Below, piece by piece: positions 17,001 through 25,324 of a stretch of 64,000 nucleotides of DNA. How positions within the stretch are numbered: the first letter of the stretch is position 1; the number at the start of each line of letters is the position of its first letter. The position numbers were made by a program, and so were the translations under genes. Below the pieces are notes generated by a model that ran no database searches, was not told where the DNA came from, and saw only the letters and a program-made list of their open reading frames with translations. Source of the DNA: Hyphomicrobiales bacterium (GTDB lineage: Bacteria > Pseudomonadota > Alphaproteobacteria > Rhizobiales > Beijerinckiaceae); contig CAKNFP010000002.1 in the NCBI GenBank assembly GCA_930633525.1, positions 1,984,001 through 2,048,000 of the forward strand. The letters run 5' to 3'.

Positions 17001-18011
17001 ATGCGCGCTCGATCCGAAATCTATCTCCTGCTGGCCCTTCTGGCGCTGGCGCTCGTCTCTCCCTTCCTCGCGGAGCTGACAGGCCAGCAGTATCTCATCT
17101 CCTCGATGAGCCGCTTATTGATCTTTGCGATCGCCGCCATCAGCCTGGATCTCATACTGGGCTATGGGGGGCTCGTCAGCCTCGGACACGCGGCCTATCT
17201 CGGCATCGGGGCCTATGTGGTCGGCATTCTCTCGTTCCATGCCTTCGAGGGCACCACCCTGTTCGGCTTGCCCGGAACGGACAACGGCGCGGTGAGCTTG
17301 CCGCTTGCCGTTGCGATCTCGGCCGTGACGGCGGCTCTCATAGGGGCATTGTGCCTGCGTACCAGCGGGATCTATTTCATCATGATCACGCTTGCCTTCG
17401 CGCAGATGCTGTTCTTCCTCAGCGTTTCGCTGCAACGCTACGGCGGCGATGACGGTCTCTTCATGTCCGGGGGCGCCAACAAGATCTTCGGCCTTGATCT
17501 CGGTGATGATGCGACCCTGTACTTTGTCAGCCTCGCGGCTTTGGTCGCCTTTTTCCTTCTCTGCCGCGCCGTCGTCGGCTCGCGGTTTGGACGCGTCCTC
17601 GGCGGCATCCGGCAGAATGAGCCGCGTATGAAGACCCTGGGCTATTCGCCCTATCGCTACAAGATCGCGGCCTTCGCGTTGGCGGGAGCGGGCGCAGGGC
17701 TCGCGGGAGGGCTTATCGCCAACCATGCGGAGTTTGTCAGTCCCGATCTGTTGCATTGGACGCGCTCGGGCGAATTGCTCTTCATGGTGATACTAGGCGG
17801 TATGGGATCGTTGACGGGTGCGATCTTTGGAGCTGCGGCCTTTCTCCTTCTGGAAGAATATCTGCCTATTGTGTTCGGCGCCTTGTCGCTTGATCTTTTG
17901 AAGGATCACTGGCGGGTGGTGTTCGGGCCGCTTCTCATTCTCATCATGCTGTTCAATCGGCGCGGCATCTATGGGGGCATCTTCGGTTCTGGAGGACGTG
18001 ATGGGCGGTGA
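17001..18011 (+). CDS. LivM-type ABC permease, Liv cluster 1
   Basis: This permease partner of 336 aa shows the LivM landmarks LDLILGYGGLVSLGHAAYLGIGAY, GIYFIMITLAFAQMLFF and MVILGGMGSLTGAIFGA. The reading frame continues 11 bases into the LivG-type gene, showing tight coupling. It is normal in length. Confidence 0.92.
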   Translation: MRARSEIYLLLALLALALVSPFLAELTGQQYLISSMSRLLIFAIAAISLDLILGYGGLVSLGHAAYLGIGAYVVGILSFHAFEGTTLFGLPGTDNGAVSLPLAVAISAVTAALIGALCLRTSGIYFIMITLAFAQMLFFLSVSLQRYGGDDGLFMSGGANKIFGLDLGDDATLYFVSLAALVAFFLLCRAVVGSRFGRVLGGIRQNEPRMKTLGYSPYRYKIAAFALAGAGAGLAGGLIANHAEFVSPDLLHWTRSGELLFMVILGGMGSLTGAIFGAAAFLLLEEYLPIVFGALSLDLLKDHWRVVFGPLLILIMLFNRRGIYGGIFGSGGRDGR

Positions 18012-18765
18012 GCCGATGCTTGTCGTCGACCATCTGGCGAAATCCTTCGGTGCTTTGCGCGCTACAGACGATCTCAGTCTCGCCGTCTCACGCGGTGAAC
18101 TCCACGCGCTGATCGGGCCGAATGGGGCGGGCAAATCGACGTTGATGAAACAGCTGTCTGGTGAGATTGCGCCCGATAGCGGGCGTCTCGTCTTCGAGGG
18201 GCGCGACATCACGCATCTGTCCGCGCCAGAGCGCGCACGTCTCGGAATGGCGCGGTCCTATCAGATCACGTCGATCTTCCCGGACTACACGGCGCTCGAA
18301 AACGTCGCGATGGCTGTGCAGGCGCGGCTCGGTCATTCCTTCCGTTTTTTCCGGAGTGCCAGGGGCGACAGGGCGTTGGAAGGCCCGGCGCGCGAAGTCC
18401 TCGCCATGGTACACCTCGGAGATCTTGCCGACAGGCCCGCCCATTCGCTCGCCCATGGCCAGCAACGTCAGCTTGAAATCGCCATGGCCCTGGCGATGCA
18501 GCCCACGATGCTGCTGCTCGACGAGCCAATGGCCGGCATGGGGCCGGAGGAAAGTGCCTTCATTGTCGAACTGCTCTCCGGTTTGAAAGGGCGAGTTACC
18601 ATGCTTCTGATCGAACATGACATGGAGGCCGTGTTTTCGCTGGCCGATCGCATCACTGTCCTTGTCTATGGCAAGGCGATCGCCTGCGGTGTACCGGATG
18701 CCATCCGCAATGACCCCACTGTGCGCGAGGCCTATCTCGGCGAGGAACTTGTCGATGCTGCTTGA
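18001..18765 (+). CDS. LivG-type ABC ATPase, Liv cluster 1
   Basis: This cytoplasmic ATPase (254 aa) has Walker A GPNGAGKST at 39-47, the LivG insertion around 85-130, signature LAHGQQRQ at 150-157, Walker B TMLLLDEP at 169-176 and switch H206. The ATG at 18001 follows GGAGG at 17991 and overlaps the LivM-type end; an in-frame start at 17971 lacks a ribosome site. Its LAHGQQR signature in place of LSYGQQR is a minor variation. Confidence 0.92.
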   Translation: MGGEPMLVVDHLAKSFGALRATDDLSLAVSRGELHALIGPNGAGKSTLMKQLSGEIAPDSGRLVFEGRDITHLSAPERARLGMARSYQITSIFPDYTALENVAMAVQARLGHSFRFFRSARGDRALEGPAREVLAMVHLGDLADRPAHSLAHGQQRQLEIAMALAMQPTMLLLDEPMAGMGPEESAFIVELLSGLKGRVTMLLIEHDMEAVFSLADRITVLVYGKAIACGVPDAIRNDPTVREAYLGEELVDAA

Positions 18766-19459
18766 ACTGATTGGGGTCGAGACTTTCTATGGCCGCAGCC
18801 AGGTGTTGTTCGGCGTTGACCTTGCGATCTACGATGGTGAGGTTGTGACGTTGATGGGTCGCAACGGCATGGGAAAGACGACAACCGTGCGCTCCATCAT
18901 GGGTCTGACGCCGCCGCGCAGCGGGCGTATAGGATTTGCAGGCGAGGATCTGGCTGGATGGCGCGCCCATCGTATCGGTAAACTCGGCCTTGGTCTCGTG
19001 CCGGAGGGGCGGCAGGTTTTTCCGACCTTGACCGTGCAGGAGAATCTCGTCGCCACAGCCGCGAACCGCGCCGGCAATGTCACCCCCTGGACCCTCGACA
19101 GGGTCTATGCGCTGTTTCCACGTCTGCGGGAGCGGCGGAACCAGTTCAGTCGCTCCCTGTCCGGCGGTGAGCAGCAAATGCTGGCGGTGGCTCGTGCCCT
19201 CATGACCAACCCGAAACTGCTTATCCTCGATGAGGCGACGGAAGGCCTCGCACCGCTCATTCGAGCTGAGATCTGGGCTGTGATCGCGCGCCTGAAATCC
19301 GAGGGCCAATCGATACTGCTGATCGACAAGAATCTCGCACCCATGAAACATCTCGCCGACCGGCATTTCATTCTTGAGAAAGGCCGGGTCGTCTGGTCGG
19401 GAACCTCGCGGGATCTCGATTCCATGCCGGACATCGCCCACCGCTATCTAGGGGTGTAA
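18755..19459 (+). CDS. LivF-type ABC ATPase, Liv cluster 1
   Basis: This second ATPase of 234 aa has Walker A GRNGMGKTT at 35-43, signature LSGGEQQM, Walker B LLILDEATEGLAP and the Q-loop segment LVPEGRQVFPTLTVQENL. The switch region reads LLIDKNLAPMKH, with Lys-Asn where LivF proteins usually have Glu-Gln-Asn. It overlaps the LivG-type gene by 11 bases and ends three bases from the convergent crotonase gene. Confidence 0.92.
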   Translation: MLLELIGVETFYGRSQVLFGVDLAIYDGEVVTLMGRNGMGKTTTVRSIMGLTPPRSGRIGFAGEDLAGWRAHRIGKLGLGLVPEGRQVFPTLTVQENLVATAANRAGNVTPWTLDRVYALFPRLRERRNQFSRSLSGGEQQMLAVARALMTNPKLLILDEATEGLAPLIRAEIWAVIARLKSEGQSILLIDKNLAPMKHLADRHFILEKGRVVWSGTSRDLDSMPDIAHRYLGV

Positions 19460-19462
19460 ATC

Positions 19463-20260
19463 TCAGCGTTTTGTCACGAACGCCTTCACCCGGTCGACAT
19501 AGCCGGGTTCCAGTCCAGCCTGCCGCTGCAGGTCGCGTTCCAGGTCGAGCTGAGCCGATAAGCTGTTTGTGCCAGCCGCCTCGAGCGCTCGCTTCGTGAG
19601 GGCGATCCCCAGGGATGGCTTCTCTGCGAGAAGGGCCGCGATGGCCTGCGCCTCAGCCTTGAGGTCTTCATCCTCGCAGATCTTCCAGATCAGGCCCCAC
19701 GCCGCGGCCTGTTCCGCAGAAACGGGCGTGGCAAGAAGCGTGATCGCTCTCGCTCTGGCCGGGCCGATGAGACGCGGAAGAAACCAGGTGCCGCCGCAAT
19801 CGGGGACCAGGCCTAGATTGGTGAAGAGCTCGAGAAAGCGCGCCGAGCGCGCCGCAATGACGATGTCGCAGGCCAGCGCGATGTTGGCGCCGGCTCCGGC
19901 TGCCACGCCATTGACGGCAGCGATCACCGGGCATCGGAATGCGCGTAGCCGTCGCACCAGCGGATTGTAGTAGCGCTCGAGGCTGTCGCCGAGATCGGGC
20001 ACCGTGCCGTCGGGGCGAATGCGGTCCGCGAGATCCTGGCCAGTGCAAAAACCCCGCCCAGCCCCTGTCAGGATAACCGCCCTGCAATCGTCATCCGCCG
20101 CTGCCTCGTCCAGCGCAGTCTGCAGCGCCTCGTGCATCGCAACGTTGAAGGCGTTGAGGCGTGAGGGCCGGTTCAGCGTGATGATGCGATAGCCCTCGCC
20201 CTTGTTCGTGAGGACGGGTGCGCTATCACTTTGGCTCGGCTCCGTCTCGTGACGCGGCAT
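19463..20260 (-). CDS. Enoyl-CoA hydratase/isomerase, PaaG-like
   Basis: This crotonase-fold protein of 265 aa has an oxyanion-hole segment GAGRGFCTGQDLADR at about 72-86 and GLVPDCGGTWFLPRLIG, both very close to the ring-expanding isomerase PaaG of phenylacetate breakdown; the Asp of VPDCGG is the PaaG-type catalytic residue. The start at 20260 (MPRHETEP) was chosen because residues before it are not crotonase-like. It is transcribed divergently from the hydroxyacyl-CoA dehydrogenase across a palindrome-rich control region. No phenylacetyl-CoA epoxidase genes are in view, so the substrate is likely a different CoA ester. Confidence 0.9.
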   Translation of the reverse strand: MPRHETEPSQSDSAPVLTNKGEGYRIITLNRPSRLNAFNVAMHEALQTALDEAAADDDCRAVILTGAGRGFCTGQDLADRIRPDGTVPDLGDSLERYYNPLVRRLRAFRCPVIAAVNGVAAGAGANIALACDIVIAARSARFLELFTNLGLVPDCGGTWFLPRLIGPARARAITLLATPVSAEQAAAWGLIWKICEDEDLKAEAQAIAALLAEKPSLGIALTKRALEAAGTNSLSAQLDLERDLQRQAGLEPGYVDRVKAFVTKR

Positions 20261-20329
20261 GGTGGATCCTGGCGCATGATAAAAGGAGCCAGCCCGGCCC
20301 GCATGACGGCATCCTAGCGAATGCGCAGC

Positions 20330-20387
20330 CGTCAAGCGGATTAATTGTTCCGCTGTGCGAAAGAGTTTTCCGCTAATCCGCTTGACG
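20330..20387. promoter_or_regulatory. Divergent control region with 14-bp inverted repeat and shared motif copy C
   Basis: CGTCAAGCGGATTA (20330-20343) is repeated exactly inverted as TAATCCGCTTGACG (20374-20387). Between the arms lies TTCCGCTGTGCGAAA (20348-20362), the shared motif in reverse orientation. Overlapping this is a GCGGAA-N5-TTTCGCA element (minus strand, 20373-20356) also found near 22799 and 28228. The site lies midway between divergent crotonase and dehydrogenase starts and could control both. Confidence 0.65.
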
Positions 20388-20515
20388 CTCGATCCCTGTC
20401 GCGGTCATTTCAATCCTCATTCCACAAGCGAATTTCCGCGAAGACTTCAGCCGTCGTCGCCATGCGGATGGTACCGGCAGAAATCGTCTTCGCTGGGCAG
20501 GAGAGGGCAACGCCG

Positions 20516-22015
20516 ATGGGAACAACGACGGAACCGCGATTGATACTGGGCATCGTCGGTGCGGGAGCCATGGGCTCAGGCATCGCGCAGGTGGCTTCTG
20601 CCGCCGGAATTGAGGCGCGCATCTTCGATACCCGCGCGGGCGCCGCCGACGCAGCGAGGAGCGATATCGCCAAGCGCCTGCGCAAGCGGGTTGATGAGGG
20701 CAAGCTGAAGGCCGAGGAGGCTGAGGCCAGCATCAATTGCATCGTGGCCGCGGATGCCCTCGCGGCGCTCGCCGGTTGCGACGTGGTGATCGAGGCCATC
20801 GTCGAGGATCTCGATGTGAAGCGTGCCTTGTTCAAGGCCCTTGAGGACGTCGTCGGTCAGGACACCATCCTCGCGTCCAACACGTCCTCTCTGCCCATCG
20901 GCGCCATCGCGGCCGGGCTCCGGCACCGCGAGCGTGTCGGAGGGCTGCATTTCTTCAATCCAGTTCCTTTGATGCGGCTGGTGGAGGTTATTCCCGGCCC
21001 GGAAACGACGGATGCCGTCGTCGCGACCCTTACCGATCTCGGGCGGCGCCTCGGCCGCGAGCCAGTACTCGTGCGCGACACGCCCGGCTTTCTCGTTAAT
21101 CTCGGCGGCCGCGCCTACCCCACGGAGGCGCTCGCCGTTCTCCATGAGAATGTCGCTTCTCCGGCCGAGATCGATGCGGTGATGCGTGATTGCTGCGGGT
21201 TCCGGATGGGACCTTTCGAGCTGATGGACCTGACCGGCGTCGACGTGAACTTTCCTGTGACGCGCTTCGTTCATGAGAGCTTCTTCGGCGATCCGCGCCT
21301 GCGCTCGACGCCTTACCACCGCTATCTCATGGAAACCGGCCAGCTTGGCCGAAAAACCGGGCGGGGATTCTATGCCTATGGGCCAAATGCGGAGAAACCG
21401 TCCGCCGATGCCGCCAGCGCGGGCGGGACGGTGGCGCAGGTCGTTTTGGTCGAGCCTTGCGAGAGGCTGGTGGCGTTCGCTAGCGAACTCGGCTTGGCGT
21501 GTTTGGGCAGCGACGACGGCGCTTCGCCGTTGCTCTGCGCGCCTCTCGGTGAGGATGCAACCGCATTCGCGACGCGCCATGGCGTCGATGCCGCCCGTCT
21601 GGTTGCCCTTGATCTGAGCTTCGACACGTCAAAGCGGATCACCGTGATGACCGCGCCTGGCGCTGATCCCGCGATCCGGCAGGCTGTTATCGACGTGCTC
21701 ATCGCACGTGGTCGGTCCGTCACGGCGATCGCCGATTCGCCTGGCTTCATCGCCCAGCGCATCGTGGCGATGGTTGCCAATCTGGGATGCGAGATGGCTC
21801 AGGCCGGGCTGGCGGCTCCGCGCGATATCGACAAGGCGATGCGGCTTGGGCTCAACTACCCGCAAGGTCCACTGGAATTCGTGGAATCCTGCGGCGCGCG
21901 CAACATCTTGGCGATACTCTCGACGTTGCAGGCCCTCACCGGGGATGACCGTTACCGCCCCAGTCAGTGGCTGCGCCGGCGGGCCTCGCTCGGCATTCCC
22001 GTCTGGACGGCGTGA
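20516..22015 (+). CDS. 3-hydroxyacyl-CoA dehydrogenase, PaaH-like double-domain form
   Basis: This NAD-dependent dehydrogenase of 499 aa has the Rossmann motif GAGAMGSG at about 14-21, catalytic His in GLHFFNPVPLMRLVEVI, and GFLVNLGGRAYPTEAL opening the first C-terminal domain. A second C-terminal domain (ADSPGFIAQRIVAMVANLGCEMAQ to the end) makes it the long PaaH/PaaC type. The start at 20516 follows GGAGAGGG; the upstream in-frame extension overlaps the palindromes and is rejected. Its 3' end overlaps the convergent IclR gene by 52 bases. Confidence 0.92.
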   Translation: MGTTTEPRLILGIVGAGAMGSGIAQVASAAGIEARIFDTRAGAADAARSDIAKRLRKRVDEGKLKAEEAEASINCIVAADALAALAGCDVVIEAIVEDLDVKRALFKALEDVVGQDTILASNTSSLPIGAIAAGLRHRERVGGLHFFNPVPLMRLVEVIPGPETTDAVVATLTDLGRRLGREPVLVRDTPGFLVNLGGRAYPTEALAVLHENVASPAEIDAVMRDCCGFRMGPFELMDLTGVDVNFPVTRFVHESFFGDPRLRSTPYHRYLMETGQLGRKTGRGFYAYGPNAEKPSADAASAGGTVAQVVLVEPCERLVAFASELGLACLGSDDGASPLLCAPLGEDATAFATRHGVDAARLVALDLSFDTSKRITVMTAPGADPAIRQAVIDVLIARGRSVTAIADSPGFIAQRIVAMVANLGCEMAQAGLAAPRDIDKAMRLGLNYPQGPLEFVESCGARNILAILSTLQALTGDDRYRPSQWLRRRASLGIPVWTA

Positions 22016-22773
22016 GCGCCGCCAGGCGCTCCCCGCAAGAGGTCGATTGTGGCCCTCAGGGCGTCGGCGAGGCGGCCGTGCATGTCCATCTCGCTGACGC
22101 TGCCTGTGGCAATCGGCATCGTGATCGCAGCCATTTCCCCATTGTTCTCAAGGCCCATCGCGATTCCGCCAATTCCACGCCGCCAGGCGTCGCGAATAAC
22201 GCAGATGCCGAGTTCGGTAGCCTCCACGAGCTTGGCGTTGAACGCATCCACGTTGCCCCCGCGCTTGGCAAGATCGGCGCGCACGCGCGTGGCGAGGATG
22301 CGCCTGTCGCGATCTGGCATGGCCGCGAGAATGGCTATGCCGGCTGCTGACACCGCGATAGGCAAACGCCCGCCCGTTGCAAGGCGAACCGCGACCATCT
22401 CGGACCCCTGAACAACTTCGACGAATGTCACATGCAAGCCGTCACGAATGACAAGGCCCACCGTTTCGCCGGTCTCCTCCGACAATTGCTTGAGTAGTGG
22501 CCTCGCCCTATCGAGCAAAGTCATCCCGGCGAGCACGGGGTAGCCAAGGGTGAGGTTTTTCGGCGTGAGCTCATAGGCACGCTTCGACTGGCTGAAGCGC
22601 AGATAGCCCAGCGCCATGGCCGTGTGGGTGAGGCGGCTGACGGTCGAAGGCGGCAGACCCGTTGCCCGTGAAAGTTCACCGTTGTTAAGCGGCCGTTGTT
22701 CGCGCGAAAGGGCCTCGAGTATGGCCAGTCCCCTCGCGAATGCATCGACGAATTGCCGGTCCTCGCGCTCCAT
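21964..22773 (-). CDS. IclR-family transcriptional regulator
   Basis: This 269-aa regulator has a winged helix at about 10-70 (FARGLAILEALSREQRPLNNGELSRATGLPPSTVSRL) and an IclR effector domain to about 250 (TVGLVIRDGLHVTFVEVVQG, RLPIAVSAAGIAILAAM). It is encoded in the middle of the Liv/CoA block and is divergent from the acyl-CoA ligase. A motif copy lies 17 bases before its start codon, so it probably controls itself and all four motif-bearing promoters. Effectors of IclR proteins are often aromatic or organic acids. Confidence 0.92.
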   Translation of the reverse strand: MEREDRQFVDAFARGLAILEALSREQRPLNNGELSRATGLPPSTVSRLTHTAMALGYLRFSQSKRAYELTPKNLTLGYPVLAGMTLLDRARPLLKQLSEETGETVGLVIRDGLHVTFVEVVQGSEMVAVRLATGGRLPIAVSAAGIAILAAMPDRDRRILATRVRADLAKRGGNVDAFNAKLVEATELGICVIRDAWRRGIGGIAMGLENNGEMAAITMPIATGSVSEMDMHGRLADALRATIDLLRGAPGGAHAVQTGMPSEARRRSH

Positions 22774-22789
22774 GATTTTTCCTCGACTA

Positions 22790-22831
22790 TTCCACTCTGC
22801 GGAAGGGCTTTTCGCAATTATGGATTGCGAA
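22790..22831. promoter_or_regulatory. Control region with shared motif copy A and a second palindrome
   Basis: TTCCACTCTGCGGAA (22790-22804) differs from copy D by one base. GCGGAA-N5-TTTCGCA spans 22799-22816. A further perfect inverted repeat, TTCGCAAT (22811-22818) with ATTGCGAA (22824-22831), follows. The stacked sites lie between the divergent iclR (22773) and ligase (22912) starts. Confidence 0.7.
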
Positions 22832-22911
22832 TATCACCTCTCTCGGAGAGAGTCCACGCAACCTTCGTAACGCAGGCGACAAGCCGCTTCACTCTGAAAG
22901 GGAGGAAATGG

Positions 22912-24444
22912 ATGCTGACCGGTGACATGCTACGTCGCTCAGCCGAACGTTTTCCCAGAAAGCCTGCCATCCTCTGGCAGGGCACGTCACTGAGCTATCG
23001 GGACCTCGATCTGGCCGCCAACCGGCTGGCCAACGCCCTAATCGGCCTTGGCCTGGCTAAGGGGTGCAAGGTCGGAATCATCAGCCGAAACCGCACCGAA
23101 TACGGCATCGCATTCTTCGGCGCCGCCCGCTCGGGTGGCGTGCTCGTCAATATTTCCGTGCTCTACGCACCGGAAGAACTGCAGTATGTGCTCGACAAGG
23201 CCGATGTCGAAATCCTGATCTTCGAGCATGGCTTCGCCGAGAAGATCGCCGCTGTACGGACGTCATTGCCGAAGATCCGGACATATATCTGCATTGGCGG
23301 CCAAGCCGAAGGGGCGATGGACTTCGAGAGGGTCCTCGCCAGCGGCGCCTGCGATTATCCAAAGGTGGCAATCCATGAGGATGATCCATTCAGCATGACC
23401 TATACGGGCGGCACGACAGGCCGTCCGAAGGGTGTTCTGACAAGCCATCGCAATCGCATGATCACGGCTCATACGGTGATGGTCGAGGAAGCGATCGACG
23501 AGCGCGATGTGGTTGGTATCGTCACGCCTCTCTTTCATGTGGCCGCCCTGAATATCATGTTCCAGCCGGCCGTCCTGGCAGGAGCGACAAGCACGTTCCT
23601 CTCGAAATGGAATGTCGCGGATTTCGCCGCCATGGCCCGCGAAACCGGGATGACTGCGGCTTTCATGGTGCCGACCCAGGCAAGCATGGTGATCAGCGAT
23701 CCTGCATTTGACGCCGCCAATTTCAGAACATGGACCAAGCTCTCGTTCGCCGGTGCGCCGATGCCGGACTGGGTGCAGCGCGACTTGCTCGACAAGCTGC
23801 CGGCGCTGAAGCTGACGCAGATCTATGGCCAGTCGGAAGTCGGTGTTCTAACGGTATTGCGGCATTGGAACCTGCCTGCCAAGCTCGGCTCGGTCGGGCG
23901 CCAAGCCTATAATATCGACGTTGCGATCGTGGACCGCGAAGGTAATCCCGTTAAGACAGGTGAGATTGGCGAACTTGTCTCACGCGGCGAGAACGTCATG
24001 CTCGAATACTATAATGAACCTGAGCAAACGGCGAATTTCTTCCGAAATGGCTGGGGATGGACCGGCGATTTGGCGACCGTCGATGAGGACGGGTTTGTCA
24101 CTCTCGTCGATCGTTCGAAGGACATGATCATTTCAGGTGGCGAGAACGTCTATCCCAAGGAAATCGAGAACGTGCTCTACGAGCACCCATCGGTGGCGGA
24201 ATGCGCCGTCTTCGGCATTCCCGACGACAAGTGGGGCGAGGTGCCGGCCGCTTATGTTCAGATCAGAAGCGGCGGATCGGTCACCGAGGATGATCTGGTC
24301 GCCCATTGTGCGGAGCGTCTCGCCCGCTTCAAGCGACCGCGCGTCGTGAAGTTCGTGCAGGATTTTCCCAAGACCCCCATCGGCAAGATCCAGAAGAACT
24401 TCCTGCGGGAGCCCTACTGGAAAGACCGGGAGAAGAAGATATGA
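22912..24444 (+). CDS. Acyl-CoA synthetase (AMP-forming CoA ligase)
   Basis: This ANL-superfamily enzyme (510 aa) activates a carboxylic acid to its CoA ester through an acyl-adenylate. The P-loop [13 protein letters not shown] lies at about 163-175, the A5 motif is [11 protein letters not shown], the A7 motif [14 protein letters not shown], the A8 hinge [20 protein letters not shown], and the catalytic lysine is in [13 protein letters not shown] near the C-terminus. GGAGG precedes the ATG at 22912. It is the first gene of the run 22912-28190 and probably activates the acid delivered by the flanking Liv importers. Confidence 0.93.
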   Translation: MLTGDMLRRSAERFPRKPAILWQGTSLSYRDLDLAANRLANALIGLGLAKGCKVGIISRNRTEYGIAFFGAARSGGVLVNISVLYAPEELQYVLDKADVEILIFEHGFAEKIAAVRTSLPKIRTYICIGGQAEGAMDFERVLASGACDYPKVAIHEDDPFSMTYTGGTTGRPKGVLTSHRNRMITAHTVMVEEAIDERDVVGIVTPLFHVAALNIMFQPAVLAGATSTFLSKWNVADFAAMARETGMTAAFMVPTQASMVISDPAFDAANFRTWTKLSFAGAPMPDWVQRDLLDKLPALKLTQIYGQSEVGVLTVLRHWNLPAKLGSVGRQAYNIDVAIVDREGNPVKTGEIGELVSRGENVMLEYYNEPEQTANFFRNGWGWTGDLATVDEDGFVTLVDRSKDMIISGGENVYPKEIENVLYEHPSVAECAVFGIPDDKWGEVPAAYVQIRSGGSVTEDDLVAHCAERLARFKRPRVVKFVQDFPKTPIGKIQKNFLREPYWKDREKKI

Positions 24445-25250
24445 CGAGCCCCTATGCCAGCTATAGCCGATTGAAATTCGATTGGCCGGAAGAGCGCGTT
24501 CTGCGCATTACTATGGAAAATCCGGGCCGCCTCAACTCTGCTGATGCGGTCATGCATGGGGAGCTGGTGCGCGTCTGGCGGGATATTGATGCGGACCCCG
24601 ATGTCTCCGCGGTCATTATCCGCGGCGCGGGCGAAGCCTTCTCGTCGGGCGGAGATCTCGATCTCGTCAAGGAGATGACCGAGGATTTCCACACGCTGAC
24701 CCGTGTGTGGAAAGAAGCGCGTGATCTCGTCTACAATCTCGTCAATTGCTCTAAGCCGATCGTCTCCGCCATGCAGGGACCGGCGGTTGGCGCTGGACTT
24801 GTGGCCGGGCTTCTGGCGGACGTTTCCATCGCCGCGCGTTCCGCGCGTATCATCGATGGACATACCCGGCTCGGCGTCGCCGCGGGCGATCACGCCGCCA
24901 TCGTGTGGCCACTCCTGTGCGGGCTCGCGAAGTCGAAATACTATCTGTTGCTTTGCGAGCCGGTCAGCGGCGAGGAAGCGGAGCGTATCGGTCTCGTTTC
25001 CCTGTGCGTCGATGATGCGGAACTGCATGACAAGGCGCTCCAGGTCGCAAAGAAGCTGGCTGCCGGCTCGCCGACCGCGATCCGCTGGACGAAATACGCG
25101 CTGAACAACTGGCTGCGGATGGCGGGCCCGACCTTCGATACGTCACTCGCCCTCGAATTCATGGGCTTCAAAGGGCCGGATGTGCGCGAAGGGCTGGCGT
25201 CGCTGCGGGAGAAGCGCAGGCCGAACTTCACCAAGGACTGCCCTCTCTAA
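24441..25250 (+). CDS. Enoyl-CoA hydratase/isomerase-family protein
   Basis: This 269-aa crotonase-fold enzyme has an oxyanion-hole segment [13 protein letters not shown] and an active-site region [22 protein letters not shown]. The canonical second Glu position is replaced by the AAGDHAA pattern seen in a distinct crotonase subgroup. The start overlaps the ligase stop (ATGA at 24441-24444). Its position next to the ligase suggests an early step on the activated acid, either hydration or isomerisation. Confidence 0.88.
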   Translation: MTSPYASYSRLKFDWPEERVLRITMENPGRLNSADAVMHGELVRVWRDIDADPDVSAVIIRGAGEAFSSGGDLDLVKEMTEDFHTLTRVWKEARDLVYNLVNCSKPIVSAMQGPAVGAGLVAGLLADVSIAARSARIIDGHTRLGVAAGDHAAIVWPLLCGLAKSKYYLLLCEPVSGEEAERIGLVSLCVDDAELHDKALQVAKKLAAGSPTAIRWTKYALNNWLRMAGPTFDTSLALEFMGFKGPDVREGLASLREKRRPNFTKDCPL

Positions 25251-25262
25251 TTCATGGCTCAC

Positions 25263-25308
25263 GGCATTTTCTCGGCGCGAGGCTGTCGCGGCTTCGCTCG
25301 AAAATGCC
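25263..25308 (+). repeat. 9-bp inverted repeat between crotonase and thiolase genes
   Basis: GGCATTTTC (25263-25271) and GAAAATGCC (25300-25308) pair perfectly over a GC-rich 28-base loop. It lies in the only sizeable gap of the operon (25251-25324), just before the thiolase ribosome site AAGGAG. It could affect mRNA stability or differential expression. Confidence 0.5.
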
Positions 25309-25324
25309 CCAAGGAGATCGCTAC

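Noticed and set aside
20345..20515. N-terminal extension of the hydroxyacyl-CoA dehydrogenase
   Set aside because: It translates the operator palindromes and is not family-like; the ATG at 20516 has a good ribosome site and normal N-terminus.
20576..21580. 334-residue minus-strand frame opposite the hydroxyacyl-CoA dehydrogenase
   Set aside because: Antisense shadow without domains; no ribosome site and strong coding evidence on the plus strand.
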